The notes under the pieces: model-generated | Told to the model about the DNA's origin: nothing | Databases searched by the model: none | The model's input: only the letters and a program-made list of their open reading frames with translations | In this document: positions 52,684 through 63,745 of the stretch, one piece after another | How the letters are laid out: each line of letters starts with the position of its first letter | Position numbering within the stretch: position 1 is the stretch's first letter | Made by a program: the position numbers and the translations under genes | Assembly: GCF_023898315.1 (NCBI RefSeq) | Contig: NC_064622.1 | Span: 75,464,387-75,528,386, forward strand | Source: Schistocerca nitens | Taxonomy: Eukaryota; Arthropoda; Insecta; Orthoptera; Acrididae | DNA: 64,000 nucleotides | Direction of reading: 5' to 3'

Positions 52684-53682
52684 CATCAGAAGTTTTTGAA
52701 GAAGATTATTCAGATGTTCCTAGCGAGAATGGATAATTATGTGAATATATGTTACTAAGGATTTGAGAACGATTCCAGTCCCAGTGAAATCATTAGACTT
52801 ATAAAAAAGCGTAAGGTGGCAGTGTTGTTAAGTGATTCCGACAGTAACGATGAAAGTGATTCTGGTCTCGCGAAAGATTCATTTTGTTACACACTGCTAA
52901 CCCTTCCGAGAAGCCGCCCAGTGCTGTTCCAGTGGAACAGCGACACTCAGGCGCCGCCTTGAACGTGTCTGTAAGTACAGCCTAACGAATTTATTGAAGA
53001 GGAAATCTCTACCGTCTTCTAATTGTCATTTGACGAATCTGAGCCGTGCCGCTGTTCATATCTATTGTGGCTGCTGATTTAACCTCTCAGATTTTATGGA
53101 AACCCTTTTTTCTCTTAGGTTTCGTTCCCTAGAGGTGGCCTTCCTGTCGTCTTGCTAGGGCGCGTGGCGACTTCTTGAAGCGATTTTGAAACGGCATGCG
53201 AGGCTGCCTTGACTGTCTGTCCCACAAGCTAAGTGGACTCACTCGCAGAGAGAGGTGTATCCGCCGTGTTGTGGTTGGTGGCTGTTTAATGCGGAGAATG
53301 TGCCGAAGGCGTTTGAAGGATCATTGCTTCCCTCCGCCTTCATGAACGGCGGTTGCATCGTCTGCCAGTTGCTATTACTGATATCTTGGCTGACGAATGT
53401 GGTCCAACCAACAATCCTTGCGCCTCCGGGTACCGCCGTAGAAATAAATGGTGAGCACCTGGTTGCGTTTGATTAACTGTTGGATGCGGTTTGCGCAAAC
53501 TCCAGTTTTGCTGAACCCTGCAAACTGAGACTCGTTTTGTGTTCACGCCTATAGGGTTGTATTCGTTTCGCTAGAGGTCGTCAAAGGCCTGGGATTCAAA
53601 CATGGACCAGCATCCTTGGTAATCCGAACATGCCGCTAGTTTAAGACATTCGTAATATGGGTCACATTAAGGACGGTTATAC
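52684..53682. other. No gene recognised
   Basis: Mixed composition; frames up to 73 codons without motifs. Confidence 0.35.
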
Positions 53683-54333
53683 GAAGGGCGTTCGAAAAGT
53701 AATGTAGAAGAGTTTCATCTCAAAGTAGGTTGGTTTTATTCATTATTCCAATACACTATATTACTTCCCAGTCTTTTGGATAAAAAACACTATTTTTCAA
53801 CATGATCACCTTCCAGTGAGACGGCGTTACACCACGTTACTGAGAGGGCCTGAATGTCTGCATGGTACCACAACACTGGTCGACGTCGGTGGAACGTCTT
53901 GACGCCTCAGTAGCCTCACCATCATCCACTTACTTCTTCCTGCAGAATGCATCCTTCAATGGACAAAGCCAATGGGAGTCGGAGGGTGCGAGATCAGGAT
54001 CAGGAAGAACAGTCTAGTGAAGCTTTCTGAGCTTCTCTCGGGCGCCCAGACTTGTGTGGGGCCTTTTTGTTGTGTCGGAGAAGGAGGCGTTTCTACAGTT
54101 TCCAGTGGGTAGCACAATTCATTTCAGATACGATCGTCGCACTAAAAGAGGTGACGTCAATCAGAACAACCGCTTCAGCGTCCCGAAAGACCGTCTCCAT
54201 GATCTTATCGGCTGAGGGTGCCGCTTTGAACTTTTTCTTTGGAGGAAAGGTGATGTGGCACCACTTCATGGATTGCCCGTTTGTTTATGATTCTAAGTGC
54301 TGAACCCATGTTTCATCGTCTTTAATGACGTAC
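53683..54333 (-). pseudogene. Mariner transposase C-terminal part, broken
   Basis: After a TA at 53681-53682 the left terminus reads CGAAGGGCGTTCGAAAAGTA, a mariner-type end. Minus-strand codons include a DETWVQHLES-like motif (GATGAAACATGGGTTCAGCA at about 54300-54320, first catalytic Asp) and PPKKKFKAAPSA. Near 53930-53990 the SPDLAP-type region is visible only in fragments. It is interrupted by the CR1-like LINE at 54334 and resumes at about 55520. Confidence 0.75.
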
Positions 54334-55519
54334 TACATCTACATCTACATCTACATCTATACTCCGCGAGCCACCTTACGGTGTGTGGCGGAGGGTACTT
54401 ATTGTACCACTATCCGATCCCCCCTTCCCTGTTCCATTCACGAATTGTGCGTGGGAAGAACGACGGCTTGTAAGTCTCCGTATTTGCTCTAATTTCTCGG
54501 ATCTTTTCGTTGTGATCATTACGCGAGATATATGTGGGCGGTAGTAATATGTTGCCCATCTCTTCCCGGAATGTGCTCTCTCGTAATTTCGATAATAAAC
54601 CTCTCCGTATTGCGTAACGCCTTTCTTGAAGTGTCCGCCACTGGAGCTTGTTCAGCATCTCCGTAACGCTCTCGCGCTGACTAAATGTCCCCATGACGAA
54701 TCGCGCTGCTTTTCGCTGGATCATGTCTATCTCTTCTATTAATCCAACCTGGTAAGGGTCCCATACTGATGAGCAATACTCAAGAATCGGACGAACAAGC
54801 GTTTTGTAAGCTACTTCTTTCGTCGATGAGTCACATTTTCTTAGATTTCTTCCTATGAATCTCAACCTGGCGCCTGCTTTTCCCACTATTTGTTTTATGT
54901 GATCATTCCACTTCAGATCGCTCTGGATAGTAACTCCTAAGTATTTTACGGTCGTTACCGCTTCCAATGATTTACCACCTATGGCATAATCGTACTGGAA
55001 TGGATTTCTGCCCCTATGTATGCGCATTATATTACATTTATCTACGTTTAGGGAAAGCTGCCAGCTGTCGCACCATTCATTAATCCTCTGCAGGTCTTCC
55101 TGGAGTACGTACGAGTCTTCTGATGTTGCTACTTTCTTGTAGACAACCGTGTCATCTGCAAATAGCCTCACGGAGCTACCGATGTTGTCAACTAAGTCAT
55201 TTATGTATATTGTAAACAATAAAGGTCCTATCACGCTTCCTTGCGGTACTCCCGAAATTACCTCTACATCTGCAGATTTTGAACCGTTAAGAATGACATG
55301 TTGTGTTCTTTCTTCTAGGAAATCCTGAATCCAATCACAAACCTGGTCCGATATTCCGTAAGCTCGTATTTTTTTCACTAAACGTAAGTGCGGAACCGTA
55401 TCAAATGCCTTCCTGAAGTCCAGGAATACGGCATCAATCTGCTCGCCAGTGTCTACGGCACTGTGAATTTCTTGGACAAATAGGGCGAAAAATGTGCTCT
55501 TGATTTTTTTGTGTTTGGT
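54334..55519 (-). mobile_element. CR1-like LINE, 5'-truncated, recent
   Basis: (TACATC)n tail at the left, then GCGAGCCACCTTACGGTG. The 5' end falls inside the RT fingers, inserted in the mariner pseudogene. It contains the best-preserved CR1-like RT frame in the window. Confidence 0.93.
54410..55519 (-). pseudogene. CR1-like reverse transcriptase, palm to C-terminus, open
   Basis: About 370 uninterrupted codons: AVFLDFRKAFDTVPHLRLVK (palm A), VISGVPQGSVIGPLLFTIYI (motif B), SSVRLFADDTVVYKKVATSE (FADD catalytic box intact), EWCDSWQLSLNVDKCNIMRI (thumb), VKYLGVTIQSDLKWNDHIKQ, RPILEYCSSVWDPYQVGLIE and the C-terminal FPRTIREWNREG. It lacks the fingers N-terminus and endonuclease. The open frame extends 5' into mariner sequence (LLKDGFRA) without an ATG. 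Catalytic residues are intact, but the element is truncated. Confidence 0.92.
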
Positions 55520-55602
55520 GGCGCGGAACCCATCTTTGAGCAACCCAGATGGGGTGCGAGAGTGTCAACACTACCAACAAAGAGGTCCAGCTGTGCAGCG
55601 TG
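55520..55602 (-). pseudogene. Mariner transposase, second part
   Basis: Minus strand CTGCACAGCTGGACCTCTTT, GTTGGTAGTGTTGACACTC and GGGTTGCTCAAAGATGGGTT continue the mariner coding region interrupted at 54334. Upstream of 55602 the sequence becomes a GTGTGTGTATGTATC simple repeat. Confidence 0.65.
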
Positions 55603-55764
55603 AGTGTGTGTGTATGTATCTATCTATACGCTATGTATAAAAAACTTTTCGAAGACTGCTGTTAATTTCTTTAATATTTAAAATCTCTTCAGAGAATTTT
55701 TAATAATTACACTGACATATACACATATTCGAAGCATTATACAGTCATTAACGACAGTACTAGG

Positions 55765-55958
55765 TGGTTCAAATGGTTCTGAACACTATGGGACTTAACA
55801 TCTAAGGTTATCAGTTCCCTAACTTAGAACTACTAAAACCTAACTAACCCAAGGATATCACACACATCCATGCCCGAGGCAGGATTCGAACCTGCGACCG
55901 TAGCAGTCGCCTAGTTCCGGACTGAAGCGCCCAGAACCGCTCGGCCATTGCGGCCGGC
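55765..55958 (-). mobile_element. tRNA-derived SINE, type 1
   Basis: Minus strand. The 12-bp duplication GACAGTACTAGG is perfect at 55753-55764 and 55959-55970. Confidence 0.95.
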
Positions 55959-55970
55959 GACAGTACTAGG

Positions 55971-56541
55971 AAAGATGATATGAGGATTAAGTGCCGTCTG
56001 TAAATAGTGATTAAACATTAAAATACATTTATAACACTTTTCCAAAAAGTTACAGAAATCAACGATGAGCTAAGCCATTCGCTGTTAGGATATAAACGCA
56101 AGTTGCCATATCAAAACAATGCAGAAATAGCGCACTTTTTGGTCACAGGAACGTAACAGTACTCTGCTCTGCATCCAGTTTCATGAGACACATTCCACAC
56201 ACCAGTTCTCCTCTAATGGAACACATTTGCAATTGTGCACTTTGCATCAATTAATTTTCGTCTTACACCGTTCACAGTCTCACAAAACACAGCTTCGTTT
56301 AAAGCCATCTGGTCCTGGCAATCGGTCATTTCGCCTTGTCAGTGCTACTTTACAGCAGCAATACCGAGTACTCGTTTCCCATACTAACAACAACTCATCA
56401 CAAGCCTTACACTAATGCACTCTTCAATAAGAATATGAAAAAGACCACAGCGCCACAGTCCACAGACCCATCACACTCACGGAAATACAGCGGGAACGGA
56501 TGAAGCCTGTTAGCACTGATGTAGCAGTGGTGCTTTGACTC
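55971..56541. other. No gene recognised
   Basis: AT-rich, no motif. Confidence 0.35.
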
Positions 56542-57017
56542 ACATTGAGGTGGCAAAAGTCATGGGGTACCTCCTCATATAGTGCTGGACTTACTTTTGC
56601 CCGGGGTAGTGTACCAACTCGACGTTCTATGCACTCAACAGCTCATTGGAAGTCCCACTCCAAAAACATTGAGCCATGGCGCCTCTATAACCACCCCAAA
56701 CTGCGAAAGTGTTGCCGCTGCAGGATTTTGTGCACGAACTGACTTCCCCATTATGTCCCATAAATGTTCGACAGGATTAATGTCGGGCGGTTCGGGTGGC
56801 CAGATCATTCGCTCGATTTGTCCAGAATGTTCCGAACAGTTGTTACCCAGTTACATGGCGCATTGTCATCCGTAAAAATTCCGTCGTTCTTTGGGAACAT
56901 GAAGTCCATGAATGGCTGAAAATGGTCTCCTGGTAACCCAGCGCAACCATTTCCAGTCAGTGATCGGTTCAGTTACACCGGAGGACTCAGACCATTCTAA
57001 GCAACCACGGCCCACAC

Positions 57018-57180
57018 TGGACTGCGCGGCTGGTCCCTGCGGAGGTTCGAGTCCTCCCTTGGGCATGTGTGTGTGTGTGTGTCTTTCCTTAGGCTAATTT
57101 AGGTTAAGTGGTGTGTAAGCTTAGGGACTGATGACCTTAGCAGTTAAGCCCCATTTGATTTCACACACATATTTTGAACA
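57018..57180 (+). mobile_element. SINE, type 2, head-truncated
   Basis: Starts TGGACTGCGCGGCTGGTC, has B box GGTTCGAGTCCTCCC, a (GT)n, TTTAGGTTAAGTGGTGTGTAAG and GGGACTGATGACCTTAGCAG. The 8-bp duplication GCCCACAC is at 57010-57017 and 57181-57188. Confidence 0.92.
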
Positions 57181-57692
57181 GCCCACACATTAATGGAGCA
57201 ACCACCAGCTTGCACAGTGCCTTGGTCACAACCGAATTTTATTATCAGCTCTTACCTACTGAAATCGGGACTTACGTGACCAGGCTACGGTTTGCCATCT
57301 CGTCTAGAGTCAATTGATATGGTCGTGAGGACAGGAGAGGCGTTACAGCCGCTGCCGTGCTGTTAGCAAAGACACTCGCGTTTGTGCTTTGTTGCCATAG
57401 TCCAACGCCAAATTTCAGTACACTGTCCTAATGGATACGTTGCTCGTACGTCGCACACTGATTTCTACGACTGTTTCACACAATATTACTCGTCTGTTAG
57501 CACTAACAAATCTACGCATACGTGGATGCTCCCGGTCGTTAAGTGAAGGCCATCGGTCACTGCGTTGACCGTGGTGACAGGTAATGCCTGAAATTTGCTT
57601 TTATCGGTACACTCTTGAGACTACGGATCTCGGAGTGCTGAACACCTTGACGATTTCTGGAATGGAATGTCCCATGCGTCTAGCTCCAGCTA

Positions 57693-59084
57693 CTCTACTG
57701 GCGATTAAAATTGCTACACCATGAAGATGATGTGCTACAGACGCGAAATTTAACCGACAGGGAGAAGATGCTGAGATATGAAAATGATTAGCTTTTCAGA
57801 GGATTCACACAGGGTTGGCGCCGGTGGCGACACCTACAACGTGCTGACATGAGGAAAGTTTCCAAGCGATTTCTCATACAAAAACAGTAGCTGCCCCGCA
57901 TTGCCTGGTGAAACGTTGTTGTGATGCCTCGTGTAAGGAGGAAAATGCGTACCATCAGGTTTCCGACGTTGATAAAGGTCGGATTGGAGCCTATCGCGAT
58001 TGCGGTTTATCCTATCGCGACACTGCTGCTCGCGTTGGTCGAGATAAAACGACTGTTAGCAGAATATGGAATCGGTGGGTTCAAGAGGGCAATACGGTAC
58101 GTCGTGCTGGATCCCAACGGCCTCTTATCACTACCAGTCGAGATGACAGGCATCTTATCCGCATGGCTGTAACGAATCGTGCAGCCACGTGTCGATCCCT
58201 GAGTCAACAGATGGGGACGTTTGCAAGACAACAACCATCTGCACGAGGAGTTCGACAACGTTCGCAGCAGCATGGACTATCAGCTCGGAGACCATGGCTG
58301 CGGTTACACTTGACGCTGCATTAGAGACAGGAGCGCCTGCGATGGTGCACTCAACGACGAACCTGAGTGCACGAATGGAAAAACGTCATTTTTTCGGATG
58401 AATCCAGGTTCTGTTTACAGTATCATGATGGTCGCATCCGTGTTTGGCGACATCGTGGTAAACGCACATTGGAAGCGTGTATTCATCGCCATACTGCCCG
58501 GCGTGATGATATGGGGTGCCATTGGTTACAAGTCTCTGTCATCTCTTGTTCGCACTGACGGCGCTTTGAACAGTGGACGTTACATTTCAGATGTGTTACG
58601 ACCCGTGGCTCTACCCTTCATTCGATCCCTGCGAAACCCTACATTTCAGCAGGATAAGGCACGACCGCATGTTGAAGGTCCTGTACGGGCCTTTCTGGAT
58701 ACAGAAAATGTTCGACCGCTGCCCTGGCCAGCGCATTCTCCAGATCTCTCACCAACTGAGAACGTCTGGTCAATGGTGGCCAAGCAACTGGCTTGTCACA
58801 ATATGCCAGTCACTACTCTTGATGAACTGTAGTTTCGTGTTGAAGCTGCATGGGCAGCTGTACCTGTACACGCCATCCAAGCTCTGTTTGACTCAATGCC
58901 CAGGCGTATCAAGGCCGTTATTACGGCCAGAGTTGGTTGTTCTGGGTACTGATTTCTCAGAATCTATGCACACAAATTGCGTGAAAATGTAATCACATGT
59001 CAGTTCTAGTATAATATATTTGTCCAATGAATACCCGTTTATCATCTGCATTTCTACTTGTAGCAATTTTAATGGCCAGCAGTG
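57693..59084 (+). mobile_element. Second Tc1-like transposon (DD34E), nested
   Basis: 1392 bp flanked by TA (57691-57692 and 59085-59086). The left end CTCTACTGGCGATTAAAATTG and the right end CAATTTTAATGGCCAGCAGTG are inverted repeats. Removing it and one TA rejoins AGCTCCAGC-TA-CCATTCCG of the host Tc1 element without loss. Confidence 0.95.
57908..58832 (+). pseudogene. Tc1-like DD34E transposase, two frameshifts
   Basis: The first frame (to 58324) has the HTH region YRDCGLSYRDTAARVGRDKT, TVSRIWNRWVQEGNTVRRAG with the GRPR-like SQRPLIT, then LSARRPWLRLHLTL. A shifted frame has HEWKNVIFSDESRFCLQYHD (first Asp) and a third has MIWGAIGYKSLSSLVRTDGA, FQQDKARPHV (second Asp) and WPAHSPDLSPTENVWSMVAK (catalytic Glu). 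By my count 34 residues separate the second Asp and the Glu, as in classical Tc1. Few mutations, but the frameshifts and the early stop near 58830 inactivate it. Confidence 0.9.
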
Positions 59085-59258
59085 TACCATTCCGCATTCT
59101 AAGTCAGTTAATTCCCGTGGGAAACCTTTTCACACGAATCACCTGAGTGCAAGTGAGAGCTCCACCAATGCACTGCCATTTTATACGTGCTGTGTACGCG
59201 ATACTATCGTCTTCTGTAATGTGCATATCGGTATCCCATGACTTTCGTCAGCCGATTG

Positions 59259-60000
59259 TATAGGGTTGCAAACGCCAGTATCAGACTCGTATTCTCTCCG
59301 TTCCTGATCTCTGCTAGTCAGTAACGAACAGCCCCCAGCGCCCGGCGTGGCTCCTGGCTATTGCAGAGAACGTCAGCGGGCGATATCGGCTCTTCCGGTG
59401 GTGCGGCCTCAGAACGCGCGTTTGGCACCATCTCCGGACGAGTATGGTGCCGAGAGCGGCTGGGGCGGATCCCCCGCAGGAGCCGCTTTCCTGTCCTGCT
59501 GCCCTGTCGTCCTGCGATCCGCGGCTCCGCCCCTGCACGAACCCGTTCGCCGGGCCCTGGGCTGTGCGCCGGCGTCGCCCATTTGGTCGCGGCATTACTG
59601 TCACGGGGCGGCGTAAACAGGGGTATCAGTTCCGACGGTAGGCGATTCCGCGCGGAATTACGGAAGCGAATATCGCCCTAATGCACCGATATTAAGGCGG
59701 CGGCGCCCGGCGGGAACGGAGGAAAATCGCCGGCACGGTAACTCAGATCTCGCCTCGGAGACGGCCAAGTAATGCCGGCGTTCGCCCGATAGGCGTCTGG
59801 TAACAGAACGACTTCCTTCTATGTATTTTGTTGCGTCGAAACTGCGACTATTCTCACGCCAACGGAATAGCGGAAGAAGTGGTACCTGATGATTTGCTCG
59901 TGTATGAAACAGACTTTCGATGTTATTTTGTACAGGATGCTATTACGTTAAGGGTTGTTGAAAGATAATGCAAGAAGCCACACATTCTTCACAAAGAAGT
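59259..60000. other. No gene; strongly CpG-rich patch at about 59335-59790
   Basis: The densest GC/CpG sequence in the window (GGCGGCGGCGCCCGGCGGG, GCGCCGGCGTCGCCC). Frames of 65-106 codons on both strands are composition-driven, without a domain. It lies just outside the Tc1 nest and looks non-repetitive. Confidence 0.45.
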
Positions 60001-60060
60001 AACTCACTTTGAGCATTTGGCAGCGTAATTTTGAAACTAAAACCAGTGTTAAAACGGACA

Positions 60061-60091
60061 TTTCGACCGTTTTTGGAGCGGTCCTCTTCAG
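60061..60091 (-). other. Hammerhead-like core
   Basis: Minus strand: CTGAAGA (60091-60085), G, GACCG-loop-CGGTC stem, GAAA (60064-60061). Same extra base before the stem as the other sites. No AATAAA directly downstream. Confidence 0.3.
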
Positions 60092-60354
60092 GGTGACGAA
60101 CACAAGCCTTCAAACTTATACCTTCAAGAAACTTATCGTTTGTTACGACCATCGGTTGGGGGGCTATTGTGCTAATCTTCAGAGGGGGCATCTAAAAAAT
60201 GGGTATAATATCGCGGTGCTGGTTATGTGGCACTACAGAGAGGCCGAGCGGATAACACCTTTACACGATGTCAGGAATAGTCTGGAAGCGCTCGTAATTC
60301 AGTGAATCGTTTATTGTGACAACTTTACAGATGGTGGTGCACTGTTGGCCGTAG

Positions 60355-60556
60355 TTCAAATGGTTCAAATGGCTCTGAGCACTATGGGACTTAACATCTT
60401 AGGTCATCAGTCCCCTAGAACTTAGAACTACTTAAACCTAACTAACCTAAGGACATCACACACATGCGTGCCCGAGGCAGGATTCGGACCTGCGACCTAG
60501 CAGTCCCGCGGTTCCGGACTGTAGCGCCTAGAACCGCACGGCCACCGCGGCCGGCT
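60355..60556 (-). mobile_element. tRNA-derived SINE, type 1
   Basis: Minus strand, full length. The duplication TTGGCCGTAG is perfect at 60345-60354 and 60557-60566. Confidence 0.95.
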
Positions 60557-60566
60557 TTGGCCGTAG

Positions 60567-62099
60567 TTGCCTCCTGCCCTGACCACGGACAGACTCTCTG
60601 TGTCGGACACTGCGACAGTCCTTGCGCCTGCGTCCTAGTAGCGATACGTCGCTCTCTTTGCATAGATACGGATACTTACACCAGCCTGGTACGGCATGAA
60701 TAGCTGCTACAGACTGAGGGAGTGTACTCGATCCCATTCTGTGCCTCCTCTTCCCTGCACCACCCCATCCGCGGTATGGTGTAGGCTGCAAGCGCTGAAC
60801 CCAGTACTGCCGGCCTGGTAGGATCCACACCCGGATGTTCTTAGGCGTACCGGATGGTGGTCCGGTTGATCTGCGCTGGTTGATCTGAGACAAGATTACG
60901 AAAACAACATGGTCATGGAACAGAATGTCGTCGACAGACTCCATCGTTCTCATTGACCTGAACCGTTTTCCTCTACTTGGAACTAGGGCTCCAGAATTTA
61001 AAGAGCTCTCCGTAGTACCGTGACGTGCGGTTTACTAGCGATGACTGCATGTGGCCTCGTTATTCTGCTACCCTTGCTTTAATTCCCCCTTAGCAGCTAG
61101 TTAAATTGGTCTATGAGTGTTATTCCTATTCGTGTCTATTGCTGCTTGCGGCATCCCGCCGCACGAACGAACACGCGTGTTATTTTGCTTAGTCGCTGTC
61201 CTTTTCTATTTTCCCGCTGCGTGTGCTCTCTCTCACTCAGCTACTGCAGAACTGCAGACTGTGCTGCCCGTCTGTCTTGCATCAAAGTGCTTCCTGGTCC
61301 GCCGCTAATCGAGGCGTAACCAGCCTATCTTACGTCAAGGTGGTTAAAATCCGTTAAAAATTTTATAACTTGGAACCCGAATTACTCTGTGCCGCAACAG
61401 CACTAAAATACAGCTTCTTTAAATTATCTCTGTTTGGCTGCGTCCTCTCTCAACATTGATTAAAATTATTTTCGATTTAATTAAAAATCAACTACTGTAG
61501 CCAGTTTCATTCTTTATGCAGGAACGTATAAACTTTTGTGTAAACGGTCCATTCTTTCACCTTTCTGCAAAAATTTCATTGTATCGCCCTCGTAGTTATC
61601 ATTCCTATTTCTTATATTCATCTCCACTAAATTTCGGCAGTAGTAAATAGTACACTCGGAGAAAAATTGTGGACCCAATTTGGAGAGTATTACCGCTGAA
61701 GTGAAACTGCACTTTCACCTGCTGATGGGTAAAAGCTACACTCGTGAAACACTACACCAACAAGATATTGTTACTCACATGCATGGACGAGTATTGCTTC
61801 CGCTGCTACAACACTTCAAAAATCTGAAGATTTAAGTACTACAACATTTTGGGGTCCAGAAATTGATAAACATGCGGCGGAATAAACTTAGTATACAACG
61901 GGATTATAATTAAACTTTCAAAATGCTGTAGAAATAACACCACTGGTCAGAATAACGTCAAATTGCAACGGAATATTATCGGAGAAGGGGGAAAACGTAT
62001 GGCAGACGAAATAAAATAGTGTGAAAATTGATCAGTAGATGGGGCTGTATGCGCCAGAACACGTAAACCAAACCACCTGCCATGCGGTCGACCGACTGA
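60567..62099. other. No gene recognised
   Basis: About 1.5 kb without a recognised repeat. Open frames of at most about 140 codons partly overlap the SINE and have no motif. From 61320 onward AT-rich. Confidence 0.4.
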
Positions 62100-63036
62100 A
62101 GTTGGTATTAATTGGTATTAACACTCCGGGTACACGGATTTTCCTCCTTTCGCTTCTGCGACGTACGCCATGACTGTTTCAATGCAGGATCGCGCTCTAC
62201 TTGTAAAGCTGTATTACAACAATGATGATTGTGCATACGTCGCTCTGCAGAAGTTCCGGATATTGAAGGGTTTGGAAAAAGGCGTTGGTCCGATGACTCC
62301 CGTGAGTCTGAAGTAAATGATTCGGAAATTCGAAAAGACGGGTTCTTTTGGTGAGCAACCTGGAAGAGGGAGGAAACTAATTGATTCGACGTCAGTGGAA
62401 GCAATCGCCTCAACAATGCGGGAGGAGACGAGTGGTAGAGTACAAACTTGTAGTGCACCGAGAACTGCCCGGACATTGAACATACCCATGAGCACGGTGC
62501 GTAAAATCCTACGAAACATCCTTCTTTTCTATCCATTCAAAATTACCCTTGTGCACGAGTTACCTTCCATTGACCTGCCAGCAAGAGAGACCTTTGCTAT
62601 AGAATTTTTTGCTCGCATAGAAGTGGAAAACGATTAGCCGTGGATGAGTTTGTGGACAGACGAAGCCCACTTTCATGTGACATAATATGTCAATACACAG
62701 AATTGTCGAATATGGGCAACGGAAAATCAATCATTTATCATAGGGCCTTATTTTTTCGAAGAGGCAGGTGCTTCCGTCCCTGTTACCTGCATCGTCATTC
62801 CAGCTCTTCAACAACGAGGATGTGTGGATGGGATCATTTTTAAGCAAGAAGACGCACCTCCGCACGTTACAAATCCAGTTAAGCAACTGCTGAAGTGCCA
62901 TTTGGAAATGATAGAATTATCAGGGGCAATTTATCTACAGCCTGGCCATCCCGATTACCTGATCTTAATCCGTGTGACTTCTGACTGTGGGGCTATCTGA
63001 GAGATGTTGTGTTTAGTGTTTCGATCGCAAACTTAG

Positions 63037-63451
63037 CTAGCCGGCCGCTGTGGCCGAGCGGTTCTAGGCGATTCAGTCCGGAACCGCATGACCGCTACGG
63101 TCGCAGGTTCGAATCCTGCCTCGAGCATGAATGTGTGTGATGTCCTTAGGTTAGTTAGGTTTAAGTAGTTCTAAGTGTAGGGGACTGAGCCGGCCGCTGT
63201 GGCCTTGCGGTTTTAGGCGCTTCAGTCTGGAACCGCGTGACCGCTACGGTCGCAGGTTCGAATCCTGCCTCGGGCATGGATGTGTGTGATGTCCTTAGGT
63301 TAGTTAGGTTTAAGTAGTTCTACGTTCTAGGGGACTGATAACCATAGATGTTAAGTCCCATAGTGCTCAGAGCCATTTGAACCATTCTAGGGGACTGATG
63401 ACCTCAGATGTTAAGTCCCATAGTGCTTAGAGCTATTTGAACCATTTTTCA
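63037..63451 (+). mobile_element. Type 1 SINE interrupted by a second SINE
   Basis: The first copy occupies 63037-63188 and 63388-63451. The outer duplication GCAAACTTAG is at 63027-63036 and 63452-63461, in the mariner-like pseudogene. Confidence 0.95.
63189..63387 (+). mobile_element. Type 1 SINE nested in a SINE
   Basis: A complete second copy from GCCGGCCGCTGTGGCC to GAGCCATTTGAACC. The duplication TAGGGGACTGA at 63178-63188 and 63388-63398 derives from the body of the host SINE. Confidence 0.95.
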
Positions 63452-63637
63452 GCAAACTTAGGTGCATTGAAGGCACGCATTGCGCAAGACATTCTGAACG
63501 TGATCCCGGAAACACTTCGATCAGTTGTGGAACGTGTTGTTTCTCGATTTCAGCTTGTTGCAGAAAACGATCAACAGCATATTAAACATGTTTTGCTCCA
63601 GTCACAGGGAAATTAAGAATCAGATTTGATTTTGATT

Positions 63638-63735
63638 GATGCTTGTTAGGCGGTTTTTGGCCTCAGGACAATTAAAAACCGATGTGAGTGATGCTTTTTA
63701 TGCGGGTTTTGGCCTCAGAACTATTAAAAACCGAT
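63638..63735. repeat. Two-copy tandem repeat with internal hairpin
   Basis: Units of about 52 and 46 bases start GATGCTT and share TTTTGGCCTCAG and ATTAAAAACCGAT. Each contains CGG(T/G)TTTT...AAAAACCG, a potential short hairpin. It lies directly after the mariner-like pseudogene and may be its duplicated terminus. Confidence 0.85.
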
Positions 63736-63745
63736 TTTTTCCATC

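Larger units (their letters stand above)
56542..59258 (-). mobile_element. Tc1-like transposon hosting a SINE and a second Tc1-like transposon
   Basis: Left end CATTGAGGTGGCAAAAGTCA, right end TGACTTTCGTCAGCCGATTG before TA. Minus-strand transposase remnants include the complement of CATTAATCCTGTCGAACATT (EHLWD-side) at about 56770 and of GAATGTTCCGAACAGTTG (NIRxW) at 56820. Later insertions at 57018-57180 (SINE) and 57693-59084 (Tc1-like) split it. All three transposase parts carry stops. Confidence 0.85.
62130..63640 (+). pseudogene. Mariner-like transposase pseudogene split by nested SINEs
   Basis: Frames hold MIRKFEKTGSFGEQPGRGRK (first HTH and GRP-like linker), SAPRTARTLNIPMSTVRKIL (second HTH), a WTDEAHFH-type first catalytic Asp near 62660, YFFEEAGASVPVTC and FKQEDAPPHV (second motif) and, in shifted frames at 62950-63000, SPDLNPCDF and LWGYLRD codons (third motif). 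After the SINEs the C-terminus resumes with KARIAQDILNVIPETLRSVV-like codons to about 63610. Same broad group as the transposase at 14847-15896 but different in sequence and dead. Confidence 0.82.
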
